Shown one piece after another: positions 6,408 through 14,948 of a DNA stretch of 16,829 nt (positions within the stretch are counted from its first letter, which is position 1; every line of letters starts with the position of its first letter). The stretch lies in NCBI GenBank assembly GCA_041862375.1, contig JBGVTE010000099.1, forward strand, positions 1 to 16,829. Reading direction: 5' to 3'. The notes under the pieces were generated by a model. That model made no database searches and was not told the origin of the DNA. It saw nothing but the letters and a program-made list of their open reading frames with translations. The stretch is from WVZL01 sp041862375. GTDB taxonomy: Bacteria; Acidobacteriota; Aminicenantia; Aminicenantales; Aminicenantaceae. A program made the translations under genes and the position numbers.

Positions 6408-8615
6408 CTAATACATTTTTTCTATTTTAATTCCATGATAGTACTTTTTCAATATTTCAGTATAATCAGCTCCAGCTTGGGCCATTCCGAAAGCCCCGAC
6501 CTGACACAAACCAACACCATGTCCCCATCCTCTTCCTGAAAACATAAAATAGTTTGTTTTCCCTTCCTCATCATATTCCCTGTCTATGACAAAAAGGTTT
6601 TCTCTAAGCCCCAGAACATGTCTTATTTTTAAGCCCTTAACCACAACCTGACTCTCTGTTCCTTTGATCAGAAGCTCTATCACTCTTTTTGATAATCCTC
6701 TCCTCTGAGGGATAACATCCATCAACACGCCGATTGGATAATACTGATTAATTCTCCTCTCCAGTTTTTCCCTCGATTCCCTGTGCTGCCAGCGTTGGAA
6801 GACAGAATGTCTGTCTAGAGTTTTTGAGTTAAAAGGTGAAAAAATCTCCAGTAATTTAACTTCTCCATCTCCCTCAACCCACCTGACTTTTTCTCCCCTT
6901 AAAAGATGGAAGTATGAAGAAAAGGAATAGTGGCCACCATTATTTCTTAAGAGAAAGACATTCGAGGTTAGAGAAACCTGTCTTTCCTCATTCCCTTTTT
7001 CAAATTCAATCTTATTTTTATTAAATCCAATGAATATTCCTTGATTACGGAAATCTCGGTAACTCGAGATGACTTTTGCCAAGTAAAAAGCGAGCTCTGC
7101 CCGAGTTAGTGTCCTATCCAGACTTCCGATGTTGTGGAGATCGGGAAATATTGATGCGAAAACCAGATAAGCAAGTTTGTTCCTGTCTTCTTCCTTCAGT
7201 TCTGAAAAATCCTTCAACATATAAGTGACTTCACTCTTCAACAATAAATTTTCTACTCTCTCCTGCCATCCAAAAGCACCAACAACTAGGTGAGCAAAAG
7301 TTATAAAATTCAAGCTTGATTTTTCACGGGAAAATACCTTTTTCTTTTTGCCGAGTAGAATCAAAGCGTTCTCGATCCACTCTACTGCCTCATCAAAAGA
7401 AGCTTCTTTTTCATAAAAAGCAGAATTTATCTTGGAGGGGATGACTTTCAAGCTGATGAGATAAGCGATGTGGTGACCTATATTCTCACCTCCAACTCGA
7501 ACAGGCGAAATTGAGCACATGCTCTCTACAAGCCATTCCTTTTGTTTTTCATAAAAACATTCTGTACTTCTCAAATAAGGAAGAGCTTGGCCTTCAAACA
7601 CATATTCTACATTTTCAGTCATTCCCCCGCACGTGCTGGTATAGAGTGCATTAATTAATTTCCCTCCGTAAAAGATAGCCTCTCCTCTTGTAAGTTCTAC
7701 AGCTTTATTACTGAGTGGATGCTCAGCACTCATCCCCTTATAAAACTGAGATTTCGGCGTATCACAGAGGTCATACCCTAAATCCTCAAAGGTGCCCAAA
7801 TTCTTAATAGCATATGTTCTGGCTGCAATTGCTTGAGCCTTGTGAGCTTCAAGCTCATTAAAGCTATAAGGAGAAAATTCACTCGGAACAACTCCTCTTA
7901 AATAATCCTCGATGTTTAAAATATTAACAAGAACAATGCCCTTGCGACTTGCTCTGAGAACAAAGATACCCCGGTAATCCCTGCCTTTGTAAGAGAGAAA
8001 GCTCTGCTTGTTGCTCGGGATAAAATAAAGCACTGTATCATCACTCAAGCTCTTCAACTCATTGTTGACGAGAATCCAGAAAGGTTTTACTGTTTTCTCA
8101 GTTATTTCTTCCCGAAGTATCCAAGTATCCTTTATCCCACCTTGGTTAAGAGTCTTTATGAATTTTAAAGCATCTCCTCTTGTCAAGAAATCTCCTACCT
8201 TTACCAGGAAGATACCCTTTGTTTTATTCTCCGTCACATAAACGTTATTCCCAATTCTTATCCTCAAGTCCTGGGCCATAAGTTCTGCTTCTTCTCTCGT
8301 TCTCGTCTGTGCAACCTGAATAATAAACTTTTCAGACAATTTCTCCCTTCGCCCTCTAATATTAACTGCCTTTACATCATCAGCTATAAGCTTGTAGTGT
8401 GAATTTACTTCATAGATCTTCATACCTGAAGAAGATTGTATCTTTATATCGCTTATGTTAACTCCAAGCCCAATTCTGATTATCGGCTTCTGGATCGAGT
8501 AACCGTGAAAGAAAGTATTTTCCTTTCCGAATTCGACAGGATTTCCCCACAAAAATAAAACGACGAATATTCCTATAATATAGTATTTCCTGTATTCAAT
8601 ACGTGGGATTTTCAT
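6408..8615 (-). CDS. SpoIID/LytB-domain protein with SPOR-like segment and SLH-like insertion
   Basis: Exported envelope protein of 735 residues with a hydrophobic N-terminal segment (about 12-24). In order: a short LytB-type beta segment (IRIGLGVNISDIKI, 47-60); a SPOR-like peptidoglycan-binding region (95-168); and the first half of SpoIID, with VVPSEFSPYSFNELEAHKAQ (242-261) carrying the likely catalytic E246, then STCGGMTENVEYVF (327-340). A 240-250 residue insertion follows, in which LTRAELAFYLAKVI (503-516) resembles an S-layer homology repeat. SpoIID then resumes at about 607, ending with GRGWGHGVGLCQVGAFGMAQ (694-713). SpoIID of Bacillus cleaves denuded peptidoglycan glycan strands; in non-sporulating bacteria these proteins act in cell-wall remodelling or division. 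A strong promoter lies just upstream and pyrE follows closely. The precise substrate is unknown. Confidence 0.87.
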   Translation of the reverse strand: MKIPRIEYRKYYIIGIFVVLFLWGNPVEFGKENTFFHGYSIQKPIIRIGLGVNISDIKIQSSSGMKIYEVNSHYKLIADDVKAVNIRGRREKLSEKFIIQVAQTRTREEAELMAQDLRIRIGNNVYVTENKTKGIFLVKVGDFLTRGDALKFIKTLNQGGIKDTWILREEITEKTVKPFWILVNNELKSLSDDTVLYFIPSNKQSFLSYKGRDYRGIFVLRASRKGIVLVNILNIEDYLRGVVPSEFSPYSFNELEAHKAQAIAARTYAIKNLGTFEDLGYDLCDTPKSQFYKGMSAEHPLSNKAVELTRGEAIFYGGKLINALYTSTCGGMTENVEYVFEGQALPYLRSTECFYEKQKEWLVESMCSISPVRVGGENIGHHIAYLISLKVIPSKINSAFYEKEASFDEAVEWIENALILLGKKKKVFSREKSSLNFITFAHLVVGAFGWQERVENLLLKSEVTYMLKDFSELKEEDRNKLAYLVFASIFPDLHNIGSLDRTLTRAELAFYLAKVISSYRDFRNQGIFIGFNKNKIEFEKGNEERQVSLTSNVFLLRNNGGHYSFSSYFHLLRGEKVRWVEGDGEVKLLEIFSPFNSKTLDRHSVFQRWQHRESREKLERRINQYYPIGVLMDVIPQRRGLSKRVIELLIKGTESQVVVKGLKIRHVLGLRENLFVIDREYDEEGKTNYFMFSGRGWGHGVGLCQVGAFGMAQAGADYTEILKKYYHGIKIEKMY

Positions 8616-8638
8616 CTGCTGACTTTTCCTAAAGAAAA

Positions 8639-8668
8639 ATTATAGTGTGACCATCATTCGTTTGTCAA
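8639..8668 (-). promoter_or_regulatory. Consensus sigma-70 promoter of the SpoIID-pyrE operon
   Basis: On the minus strand, a perfect TTGACA (8663-8668), an 18-base spacer and a perfect TATAAT (8639-8644). The predicted start near 8632 leaves a leader of about 17 bases before the ATG at 8615, with AGGAAA as ribosome site. This is the best promoter in the window. Confidence 0.78.
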
Positions 8669-8924
8669 GAAAAAATTCAATATATTCAACCTCTTGATTT
8701 ATATCATACAATATTTAGTATTATTCTTACTAAATTATTAGCTATATAATCTATAGAAATAGTAATAAAAAGTCAAGATAAATTTTTCAGAATCAAGTAT
8801 CTTTTTTTCCGTGGTAATGAATAATTCCATTATATTAGACAGGAATGGTGGAGCGAGGACAGACGAGGAGGCAACGTAACAGAATCAATCCTTAAATAAA
8901 GATAATGACAATCACAGATAAAAA

Positions 8925-8966
8925 GATGCTTACTATCTAATATTGACTTCGTGATTCGTAAGCATC
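8925..8966. repeat. Inverted repeat GATGCTTAC / GTAAGCATC, operator-like
   Basis: Perfect 9-base half-sites at 8925-8933 and 8958-8966, centres 33 bases apart (about three helical turns). They flank the candidate -35 of the M14 gene. A further copy, extended to a 13-base match with the second half-site, is found at 13185-13197 before the lipoprotein gene. It could be a regulator site or an RNA stem with a 24-base loop. Confidence 0.4.
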
Positions 8967-8971
8967 AAAAT
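8943..8971 (+). promoter_or_regulatory. Candidate promoter of the M14 gene
   Basis: TTGACT (8943-8948; 5 of 6), a 17-base spacer and CAAAAT (8966-8971; 4 of 6). Transcription near 8978 would leave about 34 bases of leader before the ATG at 9012. It overlaps the inverted repeat. An alternative, TTGATT-16-TAGTAT at 8694-8721, would give a leader of nearly 300 bases. Confidence 0.35.
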
Positions 8972-9011
8972 TTAGACAAGACACTCTTAAAATTCGTGAA
9001 AAGGAGAAACA

Positions 9012-12000
9012 ATGAGTAAAAAAGTCATCATATTTTTTATAGTCCTGATTTTAATCTTCGGAACAGGGCTATCTGAAATTTCAAGCTTATCTCAAATTTT
9101 TCTTGTCGGAAAAGTGATTAAAGACCTGGATGGAGATAATCGCGGAGATAAAGTTTCTCTTGAAATTATTATTCCTTCTGCCCCATCTGAACATGAGATT
9201 AGCATTGCAGCCGATATAGCTGCTAGAGCAAATCTTGAAAGTCTGGCTCAAAATTTCTTCATAGTAAAGAAGGAATCAGAAATTCAAAATTTTAAGGAAC
9301 TTGAAAACTTTATTCTTATCGGCAGTAATGTAGAGCTAATAAAAGAACTTGAGAAAAAAGGGGAAATTCCACGCTCAAACCTCAAATCCAATCAGGGCCT
9401 TGTCACTGTATTTTCTTATGATAATCAAAAAGGGATCGCTCTCATTGCCTCATCACAAAAGGCCCTTCTTCAAACTGGCCGATCTTTTTTCCTTCGCTGG
9501 CCATATATGTGGGACATATGGGGAGAGGAAGAGGGTGCAACATATTTTTCCCTTGAAAAAGACCTCTCAAATTTTATGAAGGATCAAGGCATTAACTTCG
9601 ACAAGATCACGATAAAAACCGCTCTTTATGAGTTTCCTCCTCAAAAAACACCTTACGATTCCTTAAAGAAGCTGAAATTCAACTCTGGTGAAATAAAAAA
9701 CTTAGATATCGAGATCGGTATGGCTTCCAAAAAAGATTTGCACCTAGCAATTAAGAGCTTCACATCTCTCAAGCTTCAGCACAGCAAGGGTCAGAGAACG
9801 AGTCTGCTTTCTTATCCAGGTTGTTCCCAGCTCACTCTTGAACTTCGCGAAAAAACAGAAGAATCTCAAATAATCCTTCGACGACTCGGTTATCCGAAGA
9901 GAATCCTGACTCCGTCGTATAAATCTCCGGTTAAGGTCAAAAGCTCAGGAAAAGATTTTGACCTTACAAACCTCATCTCATCCAAGGGATTTTTCAGAGA
10001 TAGTGACAACGACAAAATTCTAGATAGTATTGACACTTCAATAATAATTCCAAAAAAATCAAGTATCGAAGGAGCAGTCCAATTGGCATCGAGACTGATG
10101 CTTCACTCTGCCGGCGCCTCGTTCCCTCTTGTCATACTTGACTCGGAGATCGAAAACAAAAATACTCTCATCTCCCCCATTATTGTCGGGAAGAGTAATG
10201 AACTCGTCCAAGAACTTCTCAAAACTGGCAAATTAAAAATTCCCAAAATGGATAAAAGCTGGGCGCTGGCAAAAGTAGTTCCCCAGGCATTCAACAAATC
10301 AAATGCTTTAGTAATTATCGGAGCTGACGAACCCGCAATAGAGAAAATTTTACTTTACATAAGCCAGATTTTTCCCTATTTCGATGATTATAGAGAAGGT
10401 GAGCTTCAGATAAAGGATGTGCAAGAAGATGTAGAAGAATTCCTGAAGGGAAAGAGGGGAAGTGCAGAAGCTTATTTATACCAGAATTTGAAAAAGACTG
10501 CTTCTTCGATCAAGGATAAAAACCTTGAATATTTTAAGGCTGATTTTTATCTTTCTCACAAAAATCAAAAACTTGAAAATGAAATCAAAAGATACCTAGA
10601 GGATACTATTAACGCAGAAAACTTAAGCATAAAATCTTATGCCAGCAAGGAAAGCAAAAGTGTATTCGAAAAGGAAAAAGAATTCCCTTGGGAAGGAGAT
10701 GAAATTTTAAACTTGATAAGAGAAAAAACAGAAAAAATAAAGGGATTAAAGTCACTCCTGAAAATAGAATTGGGAGTAAGCGAATCACCCCAAGTAAGGG
10801 AAAAGATAAGAGTACAGATTGAAAATCTTCTCAGTGACAACAACATTGAGATGTTCGATATCACAGTACTCAGCGCTTACAAACAAGGTTTCTTCTGGCT
10901 GCTCGAAAATGTCCTGCCTGCTCTTAAAGATAAGAATGTTAGTAGTCTCATCATTAAATGTGCAGAGGAAAAAGAAAATTTTAATGAGATTAAAAGGTTT
11001 TACGCCGAGCCTTTTAGATGGCTGCAGGAGCTTTATCCGGTGGATGAGATTCTCTCTAGAGAATTAAAGCTGCCTCTTGAAAAAATCGAATTCCAGATCA
11101 AAGAAGACAAAAATTCAACCTATGAAGTCTTAGCATTAGATGAAAAAAATAATTTCATACTTCACGAAGAATTCTCTCCAAGAATGAGAGAAATACCTTT
11201 CCTGAAAGTTCTTCCGGAGTGGGGTAATGTAAAGGTAACCACAGGCTGGGCAAAAATGGAAACAGAGGAGAAGACACTCATAAATACTCTGCAAAAAACA
11301 GACCTGGAAAAATTCTGGGATTTCTACCAGGATGAGATACTCTCGCCAGTCTACTCTTATATCATAAAAAAAACAGATAACGAACCTGAATTTTCAAAAC
11401 AACCCTATTTTAAAAGACTTATGATTGAGATGTGGTTCAGCGAGCCTGATTACAAACTGGGATTAGACGAGGAAATCATAAGCAGCCTTGAATCAATTCA
11501 TGATGAAATCTACTTTGATACCCTAGACTTTCTAAGGGGGATAACTGAGATAAAGGCAGTAGAAGAAGATATAGTGACAGAAGATACTTCACGATACTCC
11601 GCGCCCGGAAATGTCCTTCCTCTCGTTCACCCTTCCCTTGAAGGAAAAAAAGGCAGAGTTAAGGTTGTCTTCGAGGATTGGCTTGCTCGCTCTCCCCGGG
11701 CTGAGATAAGATGGAAAGAGAAAGGTAAATTTGAGCATACAAAAAAAATCAGCTTTCCCTCTATAAAAGCAAAAAATCTCCGAATTCCCTCCTTTATATT
11801 TACCGCTCAAGAAGATAAAGTGCAGAACCTGCTCGTAGAACTTGAAGTCGAAAAAGAAAAAGAATACTTAAACCTGATTGAAATCCTGGATTCCTTAAGG
11901 GAACTTCATAAAAAAGATTTAGTAGAGTATTCTTTCAGTTACCCAAAACTAACATCTTTAACTTTGAGCATCAAGCACAAAGAGCTAAAAAAAGAAGAAC

Positions 12001-13139
12001 AGCTTCCTGTTCGCTTCCAAAAACCTGAAAAAAGGGAAGTAGCTTTTCACAAGAGAAAAAATGAATCTGTTGTTCCCACGGATAAAATAATATCGCCCCA
12101 GATGTGCTTGGATATTGTAGATCACTTATCTCAAAACAAAGTAATCCGCTCTTACATCGGCGGTACTTCTTATGAGAACAGGAAGGTTCCCGTTATAGAA
12201 ATATTCACCCCTCAAGAAAAATACATTTCCCTACCCCGCCTTTTAATATTCAAGCCGACCATTTATATAAGCGGACGTCAGCATGCCAATGAAGTCTCTT
12301 CCACCAACTATATCCTAAGACTTGCCGAACTTCTTGCTGCAGATAAGACCTACCAGGAGTATGTGAATAAGATGAACATCATTCTTCACCCTATGGAAAA
12401 TCCCGATGGTGCGGAACTAGCCTATGAACTTCAAAAATTAACTCCCTTCCACAGCCTTCATGCTGGACGCTATACCTCTCTTGGGATTGATGTTGGCTAT
12501 CAAGTCAATGTTTCAAAACCTCTTCTCCCCGAAGCAAAAGTGAGGAGAAATATTTTCAACAAATGGCATCCTGATATTTACCTCAACCTTCACGGATATC
12601 CCTCTCATGAGTGGGTACAACAATTCTCCAGCTACTCTCCTTATCTCTTCCGAGATTACTGGATACCAAAGGGCTGGTTTGCCTATTTCAGAGCACTACG
12701 TCTACCCCTTTATGAAAAATGGAAAAAAGCTGGGGATAAAGTAAGAGAGTTCATCATCCAAGAAATGAAATCAAACGAGAAAATAAAGGAATCAAATAAG
12801 GCATTTTACAACCGTTACTTCCGCTGGGCAGCACGATGGCAGCCTCACATGAATTACCTTGAAATATACGACAACGTAAACCTCTATGCTAAGCGGCGAT
12901 CTTCTCGAGAAAATAAATTATCACCGCGGAGACAAACCACATTTGTTGAAGAAACGCCTGAAGTCATGGATGAGACCGCCCACGGCGCCTGGCTCGACTT
13001 TCTCTGCCAGCAAGGATTGGCCTACATTAACGCCCATCTTAAATATCTTTCGAAATCAGAACAAACAATCGTCCGTATCGAAGAAGAAATCAAGGATAGA
13101 ATCCATATTCAATTCAGTCGGTCCCGTCCCGGCAAATAA
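9012..13139 (+). CDS. Giant exported M14-type zinc metallopeptidase with duplicated N-terminal domain
   Basis: 1375 residues with an N-terminal signal sequence (hydrophobic 5-20), preceded by AAGGAG five bases before ATG. The C-terminal 320 residues look like a peptidase M14 domain: the zinc motif HxxE as H1091 and E1094 in SGRQHANEVSS, NPDG (1130-1133), a third-ligand candidate H1194 in LNLHGYPSHEW, and a possible catalytic Glu at 1313 or 1314 (TTFVEETPE). The N-terminal half holds two copies of one domain (about 30-200 and 322-480). Each opens with D-x-D-x-D-x3-D (D38-D46 and D330-D338), followed exactly nine residues later by the Pro of IIIP, then an ILIGSN or IIVGKSN strand. The acidic motif resembles calcium-binding loops. 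Residues 480-1020 are charged and match nothing I recognise. It probably acts on extracellular peptides or peptidoglycan stems; the substrate is unknown. Confidence 0.78.
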   Translation: MSKKVIIFFIVLILIFGTGLSEISSLSQIFLVGKVIKDLDGDNRGDKVSLEIIIPSAPSEHEISIAADIAARANLESLAQNFFIVKKESEIQNFKELENFILIGSNVELIKELEKKGEIPRSNLKSNQGLVTVFSYDNQKGIALIASSQKALLQTGRSFFLRWPYMWDIWGEEEGATYFSLEKDLSNFMKDQGINFDKITIKTALYEFPPQKTPYDSLKKLKFNSGEIKNLDIEIGMASKKDLHLAIKSFTSLKLQHSKGQRTSLLSYPGCSQLTLELREKTEESQIILRRLGYPKRILTPSYKSPVKVKSSGKDFDLTNLISSKGFFRDSDNDKILDSIDTSIIIPKKSSIEGAVQLASRLMLHSAGASFPLVILDSEIENKNTLISPIIVGKSNELVQELLKTGKLKIPKMDKSWALAKVVPQAFNKSNALVIIGADEPAIEKILLYISQIFPYFDDYREGELQIKDVQEDVEEFLKGKRGSAEAYLYQNLKKTASSIKDKNLEYFKADFYLSHKNQKLENEIKRYLEDTINAENLSIKSYASKESKSVFEKEKEFPWEGDEILNLIREKTEKIKGLKSLLKIELGVSESPQVREKIRVQIENLLSDNNIEMFDITVLSAYKQGFFWLLENVLPALKDKNVSSLIIKCAEEKENFNEIKRFYAEPFRWLQELYPVDEILSRELKLPLEKIEFQIKEDKNSTYEVLALDEKNNFILHEEFSPRMREIPFLKVLPEWGNVKVTTGWAKMETEEKTLINTLQKTDLEKFWDFYQDEILSPVYSYIIKKTDNEPEFSKQPYFKRLMIEMWFSEPDYKLGLDEEIISSLESIHDEIYFDTLDFLRGITEIKAVEEDIVTEDTSRYSAPGNVLPLVHPSLEGKKGRVKVVFEDWLARSPRAEIRWKEKGKFEHTKKISFPSIKAKNLRIPSFIFTAQEDKVQNLLVELEVEKEKEYLNLIEILDSLRELHKKDLVEYSFSYPKLTSLTLSIKHKELKKEEQLPVRFQKPEKREVAFHKRKNESVVPTDKIISPQMCLDIVDHLSQNKVIRSYIGGTSYENRKVPVIEIFTPQEKYISLPRLLIFKPTIYISGRQHANEVSSTNYILRLAELLAADKTYQEYVNKMNIILHPMENPDGAELAYELQKLTPFHSLHAGRYTSLGIDVGYQVNVSKPLLPEAKVRRNIFNKWHPDIYLNLHGYPSHEWVQQFSSYSPYLFRDYWIPKGWFAYFRALRLPLYEKWKKAGDKVREFIIQEMKSNEKIKESNKAFYNRYFRWAARWQPHMNYLEIYDNVNLYAKRRSSRENKLSPRRQTTFVEETPEVMDETAHGAWLDFLCQQGLAYINAHLKYLSKSEQTIVRIEEEIKDRIHIQFSRSRPGK

Positions 13140-13184
13140 AATCATTCTCGCTGATGGCCACTTTAGCTCTCATCATGGAAAAAA

Positions 13185-13197
13185 GATGCTTACGAAT
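13185..13197 (+). repeat. Copy of the GATGCTTACGAAT motif before the lipoprotein gene
   Basis: GATGCTTACGAAT here is the exact reverse complement of 8954-8966, and AAAAAGATGCTTAC (13180-13193) repeats 8920-8933 directly. It lies 60 bases before the lipoprotein start. A weaker 9-base echo (AAGCATCTT, 14861-14869) precedes the LolA-like gene. Some or all of these could be chance in AT-rich DNA. Confidence 0.35.
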
Positions 13198-13256
13198 AAA
13201 TTTTACTATTTGAAAAACAAGGAATTTAATATAAAATGCACTCAGGAGGGTAGCAA

Positions 13257-14774
13257 ATGTTTTCCTCACTGAAAAAATTATTTGCTCTTATGCCTTTAAT
13301 TTTCTCTATATTTTTTCTTTTGAGCTCCTGTGGTCCTGGCTCACAAAAAATGATATCGAAAAAATATCCTGAAGGTTTTACGCTCATGCATCCCAAAAAC
13401 TGGAACGTTCAAATCGTGGATGAAACATACATTTGGGCTTCGGCTCAAGACGAAAAGCAGGATTCCTCTTTTGTGTTTGTGTATCCCTTTTTCCTCCAAA
13501 ACATCACAAAAAGTCTGCCCTGGCTCCAACAAAATCTTGCTAAGCTGACAAAGTTTTTTAACAATATTAAGCTCGAAAGAACACAACAATTTCGAAAAAT
13601 TCCAGATGAAATTTTGGCTAAATTCAGATTTAAAAGAAACAATATTTCATACCAAGGCATAGCTCTCTGTTCAATCTATGACAAAAGCGGAATCCTGTAC
13701 ATCATAGGGTCAGCAGAAGAGCTTTTTGAGAAAAAAAGGAATCAACTAGTAAGTATTTTAAAATCTTTTAAATTTTTGGAGCCTGAAAAAGTTGAGCCTC
13801 AAAAGCCCTCAGCCCCCAGGTTAAAGTATACAACATGGAAGGATCCTCTAGAGAATGCCTTCATCCTCGAAGTTCCTCAAGGCTGGGCGATTCAAGGAGG
13901 AACATTCCGAAGAGCTGCTGTGGACCTCGTCCATGTGCTGGTGACTACCTCTGAAGACCAGAAAATCCGGATCCAATTTAATGACAGCAACCTCCCTGTC
14001 TTTGCCACTCCCAGCCCTGTTTTAACCATGTCTGGATTCAGAGAGGGCACCTGGTACTCTCCTGGTTATGGTGTTCAAATGCTGGTTAAGAGGTACACTC
14101 CAGGGCACTATTTCTTGAATGAGTATCTCCAGAGTAATTATCGTCCCAAGCTTGTCAATTTTGAAATTGTGAGTCAAAAAGAGCTACCTGATGTAGTAGC
14201 GACATTCAACAGAATCTACAGCCAATTCTTGAGTTACGGGATCTCCTTCACACTTCACGCCGGGGAAGCTGCTTTTCGGTATGATGTAAATACCGAACCT
14301 TTTGTCGGCTATAGCTTTGCTCTGACTCAAGTTGTTCAATCCACGGCTATGCAAGGAGGGCAGTGGTCGGTTCCACTTCTCGTTATCTATACCTCCCCTG
14401 CTTCTGAAGCTAAAACAGTTCATCAGATTTCAGATCATATGTTCCGGAGCTTTCGCATGAATCCTCAGTGGGTAGCCTCCCAACAGCAACTTACAGCTAA
14501 TGTTTCCCAAATCGTGAACCAGACAAATCAGGAAATTTCAAGGATAATTAACGATTCTTACTGGACACGACAGAGGACTCTCGACAACATTCACCGCAGG
14601 TTTTCTAATTATATTCTTGGAATGACAGATGTAACTGATCCCACTTCAGGAGAAAAATGGAAGGTAGAGGCAGGACATAATTATTACTGGAGAAAGGATT
14701 ATACAAATCTCATTGCCGGAACAGAAGTATACGAAAGACCTGATATTGACTTCTCTCCTCTAAAAGAATTCTAG
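13257..14774 (+). CDS. Lipoprotein of unknown function with two PsbP/DUF1795-like domains
   Basis: 505 residues. A positively charged hydrophobic leader ends in the lipobox LSSC with C25. The residue after Cys is Gly, not Asp, so outer-membrane sorting is plausible. AGGAGG (13244-13249) precedes the ATG. Region one (about 37-173) begins YPEGFTLMHPKNWNVQ and has the pattern of the PsbP/Mog1-like fold. Region two (194-400) repeats the theme with FILEVPQGWAIQGGTFRR and contains FREGTWYSPGYG. A Gln/Asn-rich helical stretch follows (404-450). The final 55 residues (TDVTDPTSGEKWKVEAGHNYYW, then ERPDIDFSPL) look like a small conserved beta domain. The gene is 117 bases after the M14 gene and 174 before the LolA-like gene, all on one strand, so an envelope operon is possible. 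The fold assignment is inference and the function unknown. Confidence 0.75.
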   Translation: MFSSLKKLFALMPLIFSIFFLLSSCGPGSQKMISKKYPEGFTLMHPKNWNVQIVDETYIWASAQDEKQDSSFVFVYPFFLQNITKSLPWLQQNLAKLTKFFNNIKLERTQQFRKIPDEILAKFRFKRNNISYQGIALCSIYDKSGILYIIGSAEELFEKKRNQLVSILKSFKFLEPEKVEPQKPSAPRLKYTTWKDPLENAFILEVPQGWAIQGGTFRRAAVDLVHVLVTTSEDQKIRIQFNDSNLPVFATPSPVLTMSGFREGTWYSPGYGVQMLVKRYTPGHYFLNEYLQSNYRPKLVNFEIVSQKELPDVVATFNRIYSQFLSYGISFTLHAGEAAFRYDVNTEPFVGYSFALTQVVQSTAMQGGQWSVPLLVIYTSPASEAKTVHQISDHMFRSFRMNPQWVASQQQLTANVSQIVNQTNQEISRIINDSYWTRQRTLDNIHRRFSNYILGMTDVTDPTSGEKWKVEAGHNYYWRKDYTNLIAGTEVYERPDIDFSPLKEF

Positions 14775-14808
14775 AGACCCAAAAGCTGAACCTATCGGAA
14801 GCTTCCCT

Positions 14809-14838
14809 TTGCTCTTTAACGCTGCTTTAAATTATAAT
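14809..14838 (+). promoter_or_regulatory. Candidate promoter of the LolA-like gene
   Basis: TTGCTC (14809-14814; 3 of 6), an 18-base spacer and a perfect TATAAT (14833-14838). The leader would be about 105 bases. It contains a loose 8-base inverted repeat, TGCTTTAA (14823-14830) and TTAAAGCA (14858-14865). The -35 is weak. Confidence 0.3.
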
Positions 14839-14948
14839 AACCTGGATGCAGCCCGACTTAAAGCATCTTCCACAAAGTAGAAATTTATTATCCTTTCATC
14901 AAGTAAAGAAGTTTCCCTACAAGGGCAAAAATTAATAAGGAGGAATTC

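Larger units (their letters stand above)
8669..9011. other. Divergent intergenic region between the SpoIID and M14 genes
   Basis: Very AT-rich stretch at 8669-8830, then a short purine-rich patch at about 8841-8875, then a repeated GATGCTTAC motif. It contains only tiny ORFs, for example 20 codons from an ATG at 8818 without a ribosome site. A TATAAT at 8745-8750 (+) has no usable -35. I see no tRNA, riboswitch or mobile-element signature. Confidence 0.5.

Noticed and set aside
8818..8880. Small ORF of 20 codons in the divergent intergenic region
   Set aside because: It has no ribosome binding site, the composition follows the surrounding patch, and there is no recognisable product.
12886..13272. 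128-codon ORF overlapping the end of the M14 gene and the start of the lipoprotein gene
   Set aside because: It is in another frame of two well-supported genes, without a ribosome site. The sequence (Lys/Ser/Pro-rich, no domain) is typical of an out-of-frame shadow.
14823..14865. TGCTTTAA/TTAAAGCA inverted repeat as a riboswitch or leader structure
   Set aside because: Eight AT-rich pairs across a 27-base loop are expected by chance at this composition, and no known riboswitch core is visible.
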